The notes under the pieces were generated by a model that was not told the DNA's origin, made no database searches, and saw only the letters and a program-made list of their open reading frames with translations. The position numbers and the translations under genes are program-made. A stretch of DNA of 64,000 nt, taken from the NCBI RefSeq assembly GCF_029433105.1, contig NZ_JARNTW010000011.1:146087-210086 (forward strand), in the 5' to 3' direction. This stretch comes from Runella sp. MFBS21. GTDB lineage: Bacteria > Bacteroidota > Bacteroidia > Cytophagales > Spirosomataceae. Below, piece after piece: positions 36,212 to 45,383 of this stretch (position 1 is the first letter of the stretch; every line of letters starts with the position of its first letter).

Positions 36212-37645
36212 TTACAATTTTGCCCAAAACAAACGGGCATTGTCTTGATAAACTGTATTTTGATCCGACACTTGGGGCGCATTGGCATTGCGTGAAATTT
36301 CATCCACAGGATAGGGCAAACGTTTGGCTGTACCATCGGGGTCGTTGAGCGAGATAAGACCCGTACGACGGACGTCATTATACGCTTCCTGACTTTGAAA
36401 AACAAACAAGAAAATATACTTCTGATTGATGATATCCTTTAAAGTAAGTTTATCGGCTCCCATGAGTACTTTGGGTCGAGCGAGGTAGCTGTCGATTTGC
36501 GTACTTGTAAGAGTAGCAGCGGCATTGAAAATCGCTGCTTGACTCATCGCTGAGCGTACTGCTGCTTGATAAGCATCGTAGGCTTTTGTTTTGTCGCCTA
36601 GCCGCAATTGTGCTTCGGCTTCGATAAACTTTAGCTCTGGATAAGTCAGTAAGGGTAGGGGAGAAGGGCGATTTTGTAAATATAAAGGTTTGGAATAAAG
36701 CGTTCCGTTGAGGGTTACGTCGGTATTCCCTCGGCTTGTAGGAGGTGTAACTACTTTGTTGCCTATTTTGGTAAACCAAATATTGGCTCTAGGATCTGCT
36801 ATCACCTCTTCGTTAGGTTCCAAGAATGATTTCATGGCGGTCACAATACCATCAGCAACCACAATCGTAGCGGCATTCATAAAATTGTTGGCGATAGGGT
36901 TCGCATTTTCAGGGTTGCTCTGATAGGCCGATACCGTAAAATTTTCGGTAGGTGCAAAGGCATTGTTGATAGCCAAAATGGCCTGATTGGCGCTTTCTTG
37001 CGCCGAAACATTGCTCAACCGATTGTGCAAACGGGCTTTCAGTCCCCAAGCTGTTTTTTTCCATAAGGTCATATTACCCTTAAAAACAAGGTCGTCATTG
37101 GCGGGGCGACTCGTAGCAGCCGATGCTTGATCGCATTTTTGAATGCCGCTATCTAGGAGTTTTTGCATTTCGCCATATAAGTCTTGGGCTTTATCAAAAT
37201 TAGGTTGGATAATATCCTCTCTACTCGCCTCTTTGTAAGGAATATCGCCAAAAACATCCACCAAAAGAGACAAGGTATAAGCCGACATGATGTCGGCAAT
37301 GGCCGAATACCCCGGACGCTGAAGTTTATCAGCTTTGTCGCGTACATCATTAAAATAGCGAATAGCCAAGAAGCCATTGTTCCAGATAGTTCCGCCACTG
37401 CCTACTTGTAATTTGGTAGCAGTATTGACGCCCGTAAAATTGGTATGCTCCGAAGTATAGCCCGAAAGAATAGAAACCGGACTCACCACCCGCTGGAAAG
37501 TAGTCATTTGGGCTGCTGGCAACAGGGTATTTAAAGGAGCGTCGGAGATGACATTTGGATTGGTATCGATTTTATTTAAAATGCTATCAGAACAAGCAGT
37601 GCTGACCAAAGCCAAAATAGTAGCAAAATATAGGGTCTTTTTCAT
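36212..37645 (-). CDS. SusD/RagB-like outer-membrane lipoprotein (pair 3)
   Basis: A 477-residue protein. Leader KKTLYFATILALVSTAC gives lipidated Cys18, followed by ILNKIDTNPNVISDAPLNTL, the SusD-like_2 signature. Central MSAYTLSLLVDVFGDIPYKE and MTLWKKTAWGLKARLHNRL are typical helices. The C-terminus is INQKYIFLFVFQSQEAYNDV, RRTGLISLNDPDGTAKRLPY. It partners the STN-type SusC encoded 22 bp upstream. Confidence 0.93.
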   Translation of the reverse strand: MKKTLYFATILALVSTACSDSILNKIDTNPNVISDAPLNTLLPAAQMTTFQRVVSPVSILSGYTSEHTNFTGVNTATKLQVGSGGTIWNNGFLAIRYFNDVRDKADKLQRPGYSAIADIMSAYTLSLLVDVFGDIPYKEASREDIIQPNFDKAQDLYGEMQKLLDSGIQKCDQASAATSRPANDDLVFKGNMTLWKKTAWGLKARLHNRLSNVSAQESANQAILAINNAFAPTENFTVSAYQSNPENANPIANNFMNAATIVVADGIVTAMKSFLEPNEEVIADPRANIWFTKIGNKVVTPPTSRGNTDVTLNGTLYSKPLYLQNRPSPLPLLTYPELKFIEAEAQLRLGDKTKAYDAYQAAVRSAMSQAAIFNAAATLTSTQIDSYLARPKVLMGADKLTLKDIINQKYIFLFVFQSQEAYNDVRRTGLISLNDPDGTAKRLPYPVDEISRNANAPQVSDQNTVYQDNARLFWAKL

Positions 37646-37667
37646 CGAAAATCTTTTTTGAGTTGGA

Positions 37668-40600
37668 CTAAAACTTCAACCGAATACCTCCGCCGAGGCT
37701 GCGGGTTTGGGGTTGTTGGTACCATTCAATACCTACTGAGTTGCCAGTACTTGCGCCCGATAATGTGCTGGTCATGTTTAATTCTGGGTCTACAAATGTC
37801 TTGGTAATCAGGAACAAGTTTCGTCCTGTTAAAAAGACACTTGCTCCTGACAAGCCAATTTTTTTGAAAACCGTTGTCGGTAAATCATAACTAAAGTTTA
37901 CTTCTCTTAACCGCACAAAAGAAGCATCGTCGAGGTTGGCAGCTGTGATTGTATTGACCGCCGCCCAATAGGGATTGGTTTTGTAAATGGCAATATCGTT
38001 GTCGCCTTCAATGATCAAATCACTATTTACAAATCTCCCTTTCTTGCCAGGCATCACTTTTTGTTGGTCTCTATCGAGTGTTTCAACCGACAAACCACGC
38101 GTACGAGATTCGGCTTGAAGTTGTGAGAAAAACAATCCTCCCTTTCTCCAATCAATCTGGAAACCTAGCTGAAAAGATTTATAACGAAGGCTGTTAATAA
38201 AATTGAATTCAAAGTCAGGATTAGGCGTGCCCAAAATCTGGGAAACGGGATTTACCAAGGGAAAACCGTTGGCAGTGTTCATCACGCGCTGCCCCGAAGC
38301 AGGGTCGAGCTGATAAGTTGACCCAAAGAATGAAGGATATACTTGTCCTTTTTCGGCTACGAGTCGTACGGCCCCACTGGCATTAGAAAGTTCGATTCGG
38401 CTCAATCCACCAGGTAGCTCTTCAATAGTGGTTTTATATTTTGAAAAATTGATATTTAAGTCCCAATTGAAGTTCGGATTTTTGAGAGGAGTGATGCGTA
38501 CCATTACCTCGTGTCCTCTCGAAAGCATTTTTCCAGCGTTGTTGACCTGACTACTAAAACCTGTAGAAGGTGGAAGCGGGATGCCGAAAATTTGCCCATC
38601 TGAAAGACTTCTAAAATAGGTATAATCAAAACTGATACGGTTTTTTAGAAAACGCAATTCTGCTCCTAGTTCTACACTGCGGGTATTTTCGGGGCGTAGT
38701 GTAGAACTAATGCTGGTACTGCTAGGCAAAAAACCAGCGACTCCATTGAGCGGAAATTGATAGCCCGGATTGGCTGCCGAATATCCCACTCCGTTCACAA
38801 AAAGCTGTCCCAACTGCCCCACTTCTGCATAATTGGCCCGAAGCTTCGCAAACGTAAATAGATTTTGTAAAGAAGGAACTGCTTCCGTGAGCACAAAACT
38901 TAAGCCAGCCGAAGGATACAAAAAAGAACGATTGCCAGAAGGTAAATTGGAAGCATAATCTTTTCTAGCCGAGAGGTTCAGGTAAAGCATCTCCTTGAAT
39001 CCAAGGTTTACGTTGCCATAAAACCCAACTACTCTTTGGGCATTTTTACTGTTGTTTGATGTAATAGTAGTTCCATTGGCGATGCTGGGCCAATCACCCG
39101 ATACAAGATTAGAGCTGTTGGTAGAGCTGTTGGCGCGTCTTATGTCAAAAAGCTCGTTTCCCACGATGGCATTAAGTACCAAATCAGACGTAAGATTGGT
39201 ATCGTAGCTTAAGAAAAAATTGGAGTTCAACTGGCTTTCTTGTTGATTTTGAAGCACAAATTGCCCTCCGCTTGGCGGGGTGGTTCTCCCCGTCGGACCC
39301 GTACCCAATTCGTCATAACGCTCTAGTTTGGTATTAAAATTATCCAAACCTACCCGATAAGTAGCTTTTAAGCCTTTAGCCAACTGATATTCTAAAAATA
39401 AGTTGCCATACGTGCGGCTCGTGCGGCTATTTCTAAAATTGTTTTCAAGAATCCAATAAGGGTTGTTTTGAGCCGCCCTAAACAAAATTTGTTGATAAGG
39501 ATTGGTAGCCGTTGCAAAGGGTTTGCCTTTTAAGTTGTAAGAAGCAGGCGTTTCGTACACTGTTCGGAAAAAGGCCACATTGCCTGCTTCGTCCGGAAAA
39601 TCATCAACGTTGATGTCGGCGTAGTTGAGCGAAAACCCAATTTTAAATTTTGTAAAGGGAGTCATCATACCATTAAACTTTACATTGGTTCGTTGCAAAC
39701 CCGTCTTGTCAATGACTCCTGTTTGGTCGGTTCGGCCAATCCCAATGGCATAGTTACCAAAACTCCCACCTTGAGCGATTTCAAGATTGTTGTTAAACGT
39801 ACTTCCTACCCCAAAAAAATCATCCATATTTCGGTACGAAGCGGCTTGCTCTTGTTCGCCCAACAAATTGGTATAAGTACCGATAGAACTGATTTTTGGT
39901 CCAAAAGCAAACAGCGCATTTTGGTCAAAAACCCCGTTGTTTCCTTGGGCATATTCGTATTGAAGTTTTGGCAAAAAACTTACTTTGTCTTGGGCAAATT
40001 GTGATTCAAAAGTAATGACTGGCTTTCTGCTGGCATTTTTGCCACTTTTGGTGGTGATTACAATGACACCATTGGAGGCTCTCACCCCGTACAACGCCGC
40101 CGCTGCCGGTCCTTTCAGAATATCCATAGATTCGACATCCGAAGGATTGAAATCAATCGAACGACTTCCTGCCGCTACTGGCAAACCATCAATGACGTAC
40201 AAAGGCTCGTTGGAACCCGTAATCGAACGAGAACCCCGGATATTGATTTGAGCCGGACGGCCTGGCATACCGCTACTCAATCGTACTTGAACGCCCGCCG
40301 CTTTGCCTTGGAGCGAATTTTGAATACTGGCATTCCCGACCGACGATAGCTGCTCTCCGCCAATTTTTTGCGAAGCATAGCCCAACGCTTTTTGTTCGCG
40401 TTTGATACCAAAAGCCGTTACTACTACTTCGTCGAGGGTTTTGGTATCAGCTTTGAGCGAAATATTGATTTGAGTCTGATTACCCACTTGAACCTCTTGT
40501 GGAAGGTATCCTACAAAAGAAAAAACCAAAAACACATCGCCATCAGGAATATCAATTTTATACTTCCCGTTAGGGTCGGTAGTAGTGCCTCGTTGTCGAG

Positions 40601-41108
40601 TAGTAGAACCCGTTTCTTTCACCAAAACGCTTACTCCGGGTAGGCCCATTCCAGTTTCGTCGGTGACAGTACCCGAAATACTTTGATCCACTGGCAAGAT
40701 GATAGTCGGAAGTAAAGGCTCTTCTAGCAAGCCCACTTTAGCAGCTTCTTCTTTTCTTAATACAATCCGATTGCTGACCTGTATGTGACTAATGTTTAAA
40801 GGTTTAAGGATTTTTGTTAAAATATTGGAGAGTGTTTCGTTGGTCGCATTTACCGAAACATTTTGATTAAGGTTCAAAGTCCTAGAGTTAAAGGAGAACT
40901 TAACCTGTGCCGATTTTTCGAGCGATTTGAGAACTTGCCCAAGGGGTAAGTCAGATGCATGAATCGATACTTTGCGTTCAAGCATTTCTTGCCCTTTGAC
41001 GGGAGTTGCCAAGGTAATACCCGAAAAAAGAATAGCTATGAAGATTTGTAAAAGGGACGTTTGCACGATTCTATACAATAACCGTTTGTGGGTCAATGTT
41101 TTTTTCAT
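37668..41108 (-). CDS. SusC/RagA transporter with N-terminal STN signalling domain (pair 3)
   Basis: A 1146-residue protein. After a long signal region (about 1-40) comes an STN domain (about 47-125: ERKVSIHASDLPLGQVLKSL, NATNETLSNILTKILKPLNI), then the carboxypeptidase-like domain (ISGTVTDETGMGLPGVSVLV), plug (VVVTAFGIKREQKALGYASQ, INIRGSRSITGSNEPLYVID, SMDILKGPAAAALYGVRASN) and barrel ending in TRSLGGGIRLKF. The STN domain contacts FecR in the periplasm, and the FecR/FecI genes lie immediately upstream. Ligand transport is thus likely coupled to transcription of this locus. Confidence 0.96.
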   Translation of the reverse strand: MKKTLTHKRLLYRIVQTSLLQIFIAILFSGITLATPVKGQEMLERKVSIHASDLPLGQVLKSLEKSAQVKFSFNSRTLNLNQNVSVNATNETLSNILTKILKPLNISHIQVSNRIVLRKEEAAKVGLLEEPLLPTIILPVDQSISGTVTDETGMGLPGVSVLVKETGSTTRQRGTTTDPNGKYKIDIPDGDVFLVFSFVGYLPQEVQVGNQTQINISLKADTKTLDEVVVTAFGIKREQKALGYASQKIGGEQLSSVGNASIQNSLQGKAAGVQVRLSSGMPGRPAQINIRGSRSITGSNEPLYVIDGLPVAAGSRSIDFNPSDVESMDILKGPAAAALYGVRASNGVIVITTKSGKNASRKPVITFESQFAQDKVSFLPKLQYEYAQGNNGVFDQNALFAFGPKISSIGTYTNLLGEQEQAASYRNMDDFFGVGSTFNNNLEIAQGGSFGNYAIGIGRTDQTGVIDKTGLQRTNVKFNGMMTPFTKFKIGFSLNYADINVDDFPDEAGNVAFFRTVYETPASYNLKGKPFATATNPYQQILFRAAQNNPYWILENNFRNSRTSRTYGNLFLEYQLAKGLKATYRVGLDNFNTKLERYDELGTGPTGRTTPPSGGQFVLQNQQESQLNSNFFLSYDTNLTSDLVLNAIVGNELFDIRRANSSTNSSNLVSGDWPSIANGTTITSNNSKNAQRVVGFYGNVNLGFKEMLYLNLSARKDYASNLPSGNRSFLYPSAGLSFVLTEAVPSLQNLFTFAKLRANYAEVGQLGQLFVNGVGYSAANPGYQFPLNGVAGFLPSSTSISSTLRPENTRSVELGAELRFLKNRISFDYTYFRSLSDGQIFGIPLPPSTGFSSQVNNAGKMLSRGHEVMVRITPLKNPNFNWDLNINFSKYKTTIEELPGGLSRIELSNASGAVRLVAEKGQVYPSFFGSTYQLDPASGQRVMNTANGFPLVNPVSQILGTPNPDFEFNFINSLRYKSFQLGFQIDWRKGGLFFSQLQAESRTRGLSVETLDRDQQKVMPGKKGRFVNSDLIIEGDNDIAIYKTNPYWAAVNTITAANLDDASFVRLREVNFSYDLPTTVFKKIGLSGASVFLTGRNLFLITKTFVDPELNMTSTLSGASTGNSVGIEWYQQPQTRSLGGGIRLKF

Positions 41109-41295
41109 ACTTTTGAATTGTTTTAGTTGGTACTATTTACGGTGGTATTGGCAAAAGCAAGCCCCTTACCCTTAGCAGAGGGTATGTCTACGAAACATAG
41201 CAGGGGAAACCTTTGAGCGTCGAATATGTAGCAGCATTTCGGCGCTTTTTGTTTTTAGATAAAGCTCTAATAATCAATACATAGGCAGATTGGAT

Positions 41296-42396
41296 TTAGT
41301 TACAACCATTGGATAAAATAATAATCTGATTTCCGTTCATTTCATAACGGGTATTTTTGCCAAGACTCTCACAAATAATTTTGAGTTTTTCGGGGAGAGG
41401 TTGGTCTTGCAGGGAAGTTGTAAGATAGCAGTCTTTTAACTTCTCTGCGGGGAAATCAATTTCTAGCAAATAAGCTTCTTCTAAGATGGCAAATATTTGG
41501 GAAACGGGCGTATCCGAAAACTCAAAATTGACTTGTTCAATCTCATAGGTTGAGGGCGCAGACATATCTTTGTTAGGAAGCGTAGCCATTTTTTCAAAAG
41601 ACAGCCCTTGTCTCAAAAAACGGATTCCTTCGTTGGGTAGCAAGGTCACACTTTTCTTTTCTGACTTGGTTATCAAGTCATTAGATTCTACATTGACTTG
41701 CCCTGTTTTGACAGTCACTTCAATATTTGGTTGATTTGAAAATGCCCTGATGCGAAAGCTCGTTCCTACTACTTTGGTGACTACTTCGTTTGAGAAAACC
41801 AAAAATGGTTTTTTGGGATTTTTACTAATTTCAAAAAATCCTTCTCCCAAAAGGAAGACTTTACGCTCGCTCCCCGCAAAGCTTCTGGGATAGCTCAGTT
41901 TACTCTTAGGATACAATAACACCGAACTTCCGTCAGACAGAGTAATCAGCTGTGGCTTATTGGTATTGTTGGTTTGTTCGATAAGTCCCTCGGCGGTCTG
42001 ACTGATTAGCTCGGAGTAAGTCAACAGTGATTCTTTGGTTTTATTTTGTTGGTAAAATACCCATCCGATGCCTAAACCCACAATCACAATAGCCGCCGCG
42101 CTCCACCACCAAAGTCTATTAGAAGAAGCTATAAAAGTGGGTTCCAATTCTTTTTCCTTCAACTGTATTTTATCCCAAGTATTTTGTAAAGCGGTTTGGG
42201 TAAGATTACTAGGTGGAATAGGTACAGCAGTCGCCAAAATCCACAAACGAGCTTCTTCTACCAACTTAGCCCGTTGTGTGTTTTCGAGGCTCCATTCGAC
42301 CCAATTTTCGTCATTTTCTCCTTCCCGAATCCATCTTTGAAAAGATACATCCGTTAAAAAATCTTCTATGGTATGGTATTGGTCACGCTTTTGCAT
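41296..42396 (-). CDS. FecR family anti-sigma factor / signal transducer
   Basis: A 366-residue protein. Cytosolic anti-sigma part about 1-85, with EEARLWILATAVPIPP. Transmembrane helix at about 90-110 (LWWWSAAAIVIVGLGIGWVF). Periplasmic FecR domain (ITLSDGSSVLLYPKSKLSYP, RKVFLLGEGFFEISKNPKKP, VVGTSFRIRAF). C-terminal DUF4974-type domain (NFEFSDTPVSQIFAILEEAY), which resembles an STN-interacting fold. It holds the sigma factor inactive until the SusC STN domain signals. Lies 187 bp upstream of SusC; that gap probably carries the sigma-dependent promoter. Confidence 0.95.
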   Translation of the reverse strand: MQKRDQYHTIEDFLTDVSFQRWIREGENDENWVEWSLENTQRAKLVEEARLWILATAVPIPPSNLTQTALQNTWDKIQLKEKELEPTFIASSNRLWWWSAAAIVIVGLGIGWVFYQQNKTKESLLTYSELISQTAEGLIEQTNNTNKPQLITLSDGSSVLLYPKSKLSYPRSFAGSERKVFLLGEGFFEISKNPKKPFLVFSNEVVTKVVGTSFRIRAFSNQPNIEVTVKTGQVNVESNDLITKSEKKSVTLLPNEGIRFLRQGLSFEKMATLPNKDMSAPSTYEIEQVNFEFSDTPVSQIFAILEEAYLLEIDFPAEKLKDCYLTTSLQDQPLPEKLKIICESLGKNTRYEMNGNQIIILSNGCN

Positions 42397-42473
42397 CTGA
42401 AAAAGGGTTTCAGAAACAGAGAGGACAGCTTTTGGGGACGATACTCAGTTTATGGTATTTTTTTTTGAAAAAA

Positions 42474-43067
42474 TTAAAGCATTCTATAAATGAAGAGGGC
42501 TAGGAGGGTCAAATCGCCCTTCCATGCTTTGCGCAGATGCTGAATCGCTCGGTGAAGCAAATTAGTAACCGACTGATAATTAATATCTAACATCTCGCCG
42601 ATTTGTTCAATACTAAGTCCTTGATGAAATCGAAGATAAATCGCTTCTTTTTGGCGCGCAGGGAGGTTGTTGATAAGGCGGTTGAGTTGTGATACTTGGG
42701 TAGCGGTTTCTTCATCCGCAATCAACTGCTCTTCTACCGAAAAATCAAGCAAAAACTCAAGGGACTCCAAAGAGGTGGTTTGTCGAAAAACGTTATCACG
42801 CTGATAAAGACGCGCAATTCGTTTGCGTACACTTGAAAGTAGATATGCTTTTACGACCACTGTTTCGCTAAGCGCGTGACGATATAGCCACACATCCACA
42901 AACACATCTTGAACACAATCCTGCACTCGTTCTGGATGCGACATTAATGAATTTCCATAAACCGTCAGAGAAGCATGATAACGTTCAAAAAGCTCCGAAA
43001 AAGCAGCTTTATCACCTTGTTTGAGGCGATGCCATAAGATTTCGTCAGCTATTTGTGCGATGCTCAC
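42474..43067 (-). CDS. ECF RNA polymerase sigma factor (FecI-like)
   Basis: A 197-residue sigma-70 family ECF factor. Region 2: ELFERYHASLTVYGNSLMSH, VQDCVQDVFVDVWLYRHALS. Region 4: NNLPARQKEAIYLRFHQGLS, IEQIGEMLDINYQSVTNLLH (helix-turn-helix). The chosen start is a GTG at 43067; no ATG is better placed. Encoded 77 bp upstream of FecR on the same strand. It directs transcription of the pair 3 locus when released. Confidence 0.93.
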   Translation of the reverse strand: MSIAQIADEILWHRLKQGDKAAFSELFERYHASLTVYGNSLMSHPERVQDCVQDVFVDVWLYRHALSETVVVKAYLLSSVRKRIARLYQRDNVFRQTTSLESLEFLLDFSVEEQLIADEETATQVSQLNRLINNLPARQKEAIYLRFHQGLSIEQIGEMLDINYQSVTNLLHRAIQHLRKAWKGDLTLLALFIYRML

Positions 43068-43616
43068 CGTTTTATGATTAGATTAAGAATGTACAAAAGT
43101 AGGGAAAAGTTAAATTTTATGTAGAAAACATCCTAGGATTGTTCACTTATATACCAGTATGATTACTTACTAAAAAGCCAATCCGAAAATCAGATTGGCT
43201 TTAAATCTACTTTTAACCTTTAAAATAAAATTTTTGAGATAAAGGGGAAGGATTATCTCGGTGCATTGTTTTTTATTCACAGAATGCAAACAAATAGTAT
43301 TTTCTAAAGAATTAGTTTTAATACTTTGGCATCTTTTTCCACTATTTTGGCATTTATTCTCAAATTTTGGTATTATGAGTGCAAATAGATGAAGTTTTTC
43401 TGAAAAACAAATTGTGTAGGGGGAGGCAAACAAAGATAGTCTTGAGCCTATTTATCAAAGCCATTATTGCTTTTACAAGCTATTGGAGGATTCCGAAAGA
43501 GTGAAGTTTAGCTGGGAAACGATGTGGATTGTGAGCAGCGAGAAGAAAAGAATATCTAAAAAAATGTCACAAGACTAGTGCGCTACCGACGTTTTCAGCG
43601 TCGGTAGCGTTTGTGA
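43068..43616. other. Intergenic region with two hairpins
   Basis: About 550 bp between the sigma gene and the NADP-binding oxidoreductase gene (both minus strand). It contains a terminator-like hairpin at about 43172-43202 and a longer hairpin at 43566-43617. An open frame of 87 codons in between has no protein-like character and ends inside the hairpin, so it is not called as a gene. A small RNA ending at 43172 is possible. Confidence 0.5.
43172..43204 (-). terminator. Terminator hairpin upstream of the sigma factor gene
   Basis: AAAGCCAATC (43174-43183) pairs with GATTGGCTTT (43193-43202). On the minus strand it is followed by TTTTT. There is no clear gene just upstream of it, so it ends either read-through from the oxidoreductase gene or an unrecognised RNA. 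Confidence 0.7.
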
Positions 43617-43617
43617 C
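43566..43617 (-). terminator. Nested hairpin at the 3' end of the NADP-binding oxidoreductase gene
   Basis: Inner stem CGCTACCGACG (43581-43591) with CGTCGGTAGCG (43599-43609), 11 bp and a seven-base loop. Outer stem GTCACAA (43566-43572) with TTGTGAC (43611-43617), touching the stop codon. There is no U-tract. Probably a 3'-end stabilising structure or rho-independent-like stop. Confidence 0.6.
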
Positions 43618-44222
43618 TAGGCATTTAGCAATGCATCAGCTTGCTCGCTTGTCAAGAGTTTGTTGTAGAGAGGTCCTGTCACCTCTTGCGCAAATACATT
43701 TTCGAGTCCCCCCAAATCATAGGCATCAAAACCCACTTCTTCAATCAATTGTGATACAAGCGCTTTGGCTGCGTCGTCGTCACTAGAGATAGGAATGATG
43801 AAGCGAGGAGAGGCAAAACCTTTGGAAAGTAAAAACTCAAAATACAGCGTATTGAATGCTTTGACGATTGTAGCGCCTTCAAATCGCTCTTGTACTTCTT
43901 GGGCGGCACTTTTTCCTTCGGGCAATACAATATCATATTGATTGTTGGTATCAATGATGATTTTGCCCGTGACGTCACCCATTTCACTGCGCATATCATC
44001 CATGATTGCAAATTTTGCCGATAAGACTACCACATCAGCTTTCTGAACTGCTTCGGCAGGTGTGCCTACTTCGGCAGATTGATACTGACTCAATTCGGCG
44101 GCGAGTTGTTGTAATTTTTCGGGATTTCTAGACCAAGAAAGAATAACGCTGTGACCAGCTTTGGCAAAAATTTTGGCTACGGCACCACCTATGTTGCCAA
44201 CACCAACGATTCCAATTTTCAT
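43617..44222 (-). CDS. NADPH-dependent F420-reductase-like oxidoreductase
   Basis: A 201-residue Rossmann protein. The N-terminal MKIGIVGVGNIGGAVAKIFA binds NADP(H), with SWSRNPEK at the end of strand 2, where NADP-preferring enzymes carry Ser/Arg. Later come ADVVVLSAKFAIMDDM, KIIIDTNNQYDIVLPEGKSA and GATIVKAFNTLYFEFLLSKG, as in the 'NADP oxidoreductase, coenzyme F420-dependent' family. Bacteroidota generally lack F420, so a different substrate is likely. Cytosolic, apparently monocistronic. Confidence 0.85.
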   Translation of the reverse strand: MKIGIVGVGNIGGAVAKIFAKAGHSVILSWSRNPEKLQQLAAELSQYQSAEVGTPAEAVQKADVVVLSAKFAIMDDMRSEMGDVTGKIIIDTNNQYDIVLPEGKSAAQEVQERFEGATIVKAFNTLYFEFLLSKGFASPRFIIPISSDDDAAKALVSQLIEEVGFDAYDLGGLENVFAQEVTGPLYNKLLTSEQADALLNA

Positions 44223-44348
44223 GTTTTTTTAGATTGATTTTTCATAAACGTTTACCCAACTTGCTCTAAAAGGCAAGACAGAACTCAAAGTAGAGAAAAG
44301 TATCCATACTGTCAATATTAACCCTAAAACTTTATTTTCTGCGATGGC

Positions 44349-45089
44349 TTAGGCCATAAGCTTCCGATTGATCGTAGCGACGGTGTCGCGCATAGACTGA
44401 ATGATTTCTTTCTTTTTGGAAGCCGAAAAACGATATTCTGGTAAAAAAATGCTAAGACCTGCAATCACTTGCCCATTGACAATGATTGGCATCGCAAAGC
44501 CCACCAAATGCGTGTGTTTGAAGTGAGTCATGGCGAGAGCTTCTTCCTTGATTTTGGACAAGGCTTGTAGCAACCCTTCTTTGGTGGAGGCTTCTTCCCA
44601 AAAGGCTTTATCGGGCAGTCCATTGTGAGCCAAAAACCTCTCTCTTTCTTTTTCAGAGAGATAAGCAAGGAGCAGACGCCCGCTGGCAGTTTCATACACA
44701 TTGCGCTCAGACTTAATCCTGACTTGAATGTCTTGATTACTATTGACCATGTGTAAGATGTATCTTTTGTAATTTCGGAGTGTACCCAGTATACAAGATT
44801 CATTGATTTTAGCGGTGAGTTGCTCCATTGGTTCTTTGGCAGCATTCACGATATCTTGCCCGTAAGCCACTTCATTTGTCAATTGGTAAGCCATCGGTCC
44901 TAGACGATAGCCCTTTTTTTTGCCAATGTGTTCCAAATAATTTTTGGCTACCAAGGTTTTGATAATATTGGCGGTGGTTGCTTGGTTGATTTGAAGTCCC
45001 TCGGCGATTTCGGGTAGCGAAACTGCTTGGCCGTTGCGTTGAGCAACCATCTCTAAAATATCAAATGCTTTGATAATAACCTGTACCAT
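44349..45089 (-). CDS. IclR family transcriptional regulator
   Basis: A 246-residue protein. N-terminal winged HTH (IIKAFDILEMVAQRNGQAVS, LPEIAEGLQINQATTANIIK, LVAKNYLEHIGKKKGYRLGP), then the IclR effector domain (ESCILGTLRNYKRYILHMVN, ETASGRLLLAYLSEKERERF, TKEGLLQALSKIKEEALAMT, VGFAMPIIVNGQVIAGLSIF). IclR proteins with uronate-derived effectors (for example KdgR) regulate pectin and alginate use elsewhere. Its position 295 bp from kduD and near the divergent plus-strand operon makes it the likely local regulator. Confidence 0.92.
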   Translation of the reverse strand: MVQVIIKAFDILEMVAQRNGQAVSLPEIAEGLQINQATTANIIKTLVAKNYLEHIGKKKGYRLGPMAYQLTNEVAYGQDIVNAAKEPMEQLTAKINESCILGTLRNYKRYILHMVNSNQDIQVRIKSERNVYETASGRLLLAYLSEKERERFLAHNGLPDKAFWEEASTKEGLLQALSKIKEEALAMTHFKHTHLVGFAMPIIVNGQVIAGLSIFLPEYRFSASKKKEIIQSMRDTVATINRKLMA

Positions 45090-45313
45090 ACTTGATGATT
45101 GTGAGAGTAAATATGGCCAATTTTAGGATAAAAATTTCACAATTAAGAATCAAAGCAATTGTTAATAGTTGTTTTTAAATCGCTATTGTCTGTAAATCAG
45201 CGAGTTAATAAGGTGTGTATACGCAAAAATTTTATGCAACGGCTTCAAAGAAATAGAGTGACCTGACCCTTACAATATATACGAAGCTTGCCTTGTATTA
45301 TTTTTCATTTAAA

Positions 45314-45347
45314 TTTTGGCCGCAAAAACAACTATTTGCAGCCAAAA
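45314..45347 (-). terminator. Hairpin downstream of kduD
   Basis: TTTTGGC-C-GCAAA (45314-45325) pairs with TTTGC-A-GCCAAAA (45334-45347) with one mismatch. It lies 37 bases after the kduD stop on the minus strand. The T-tract is modest. Confidence 0.55.
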
Positions 45348-45383
45348 CTATTGTTTGAACTACTGTTTGGGCTGATAAGGGAC

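Noticed and set aside
43170-43433. 87-codon minus-strand frame as a gene
   Set aside because: Composition is not protein-like, it ends inside a terminator hairpin and has no recognisable motif.
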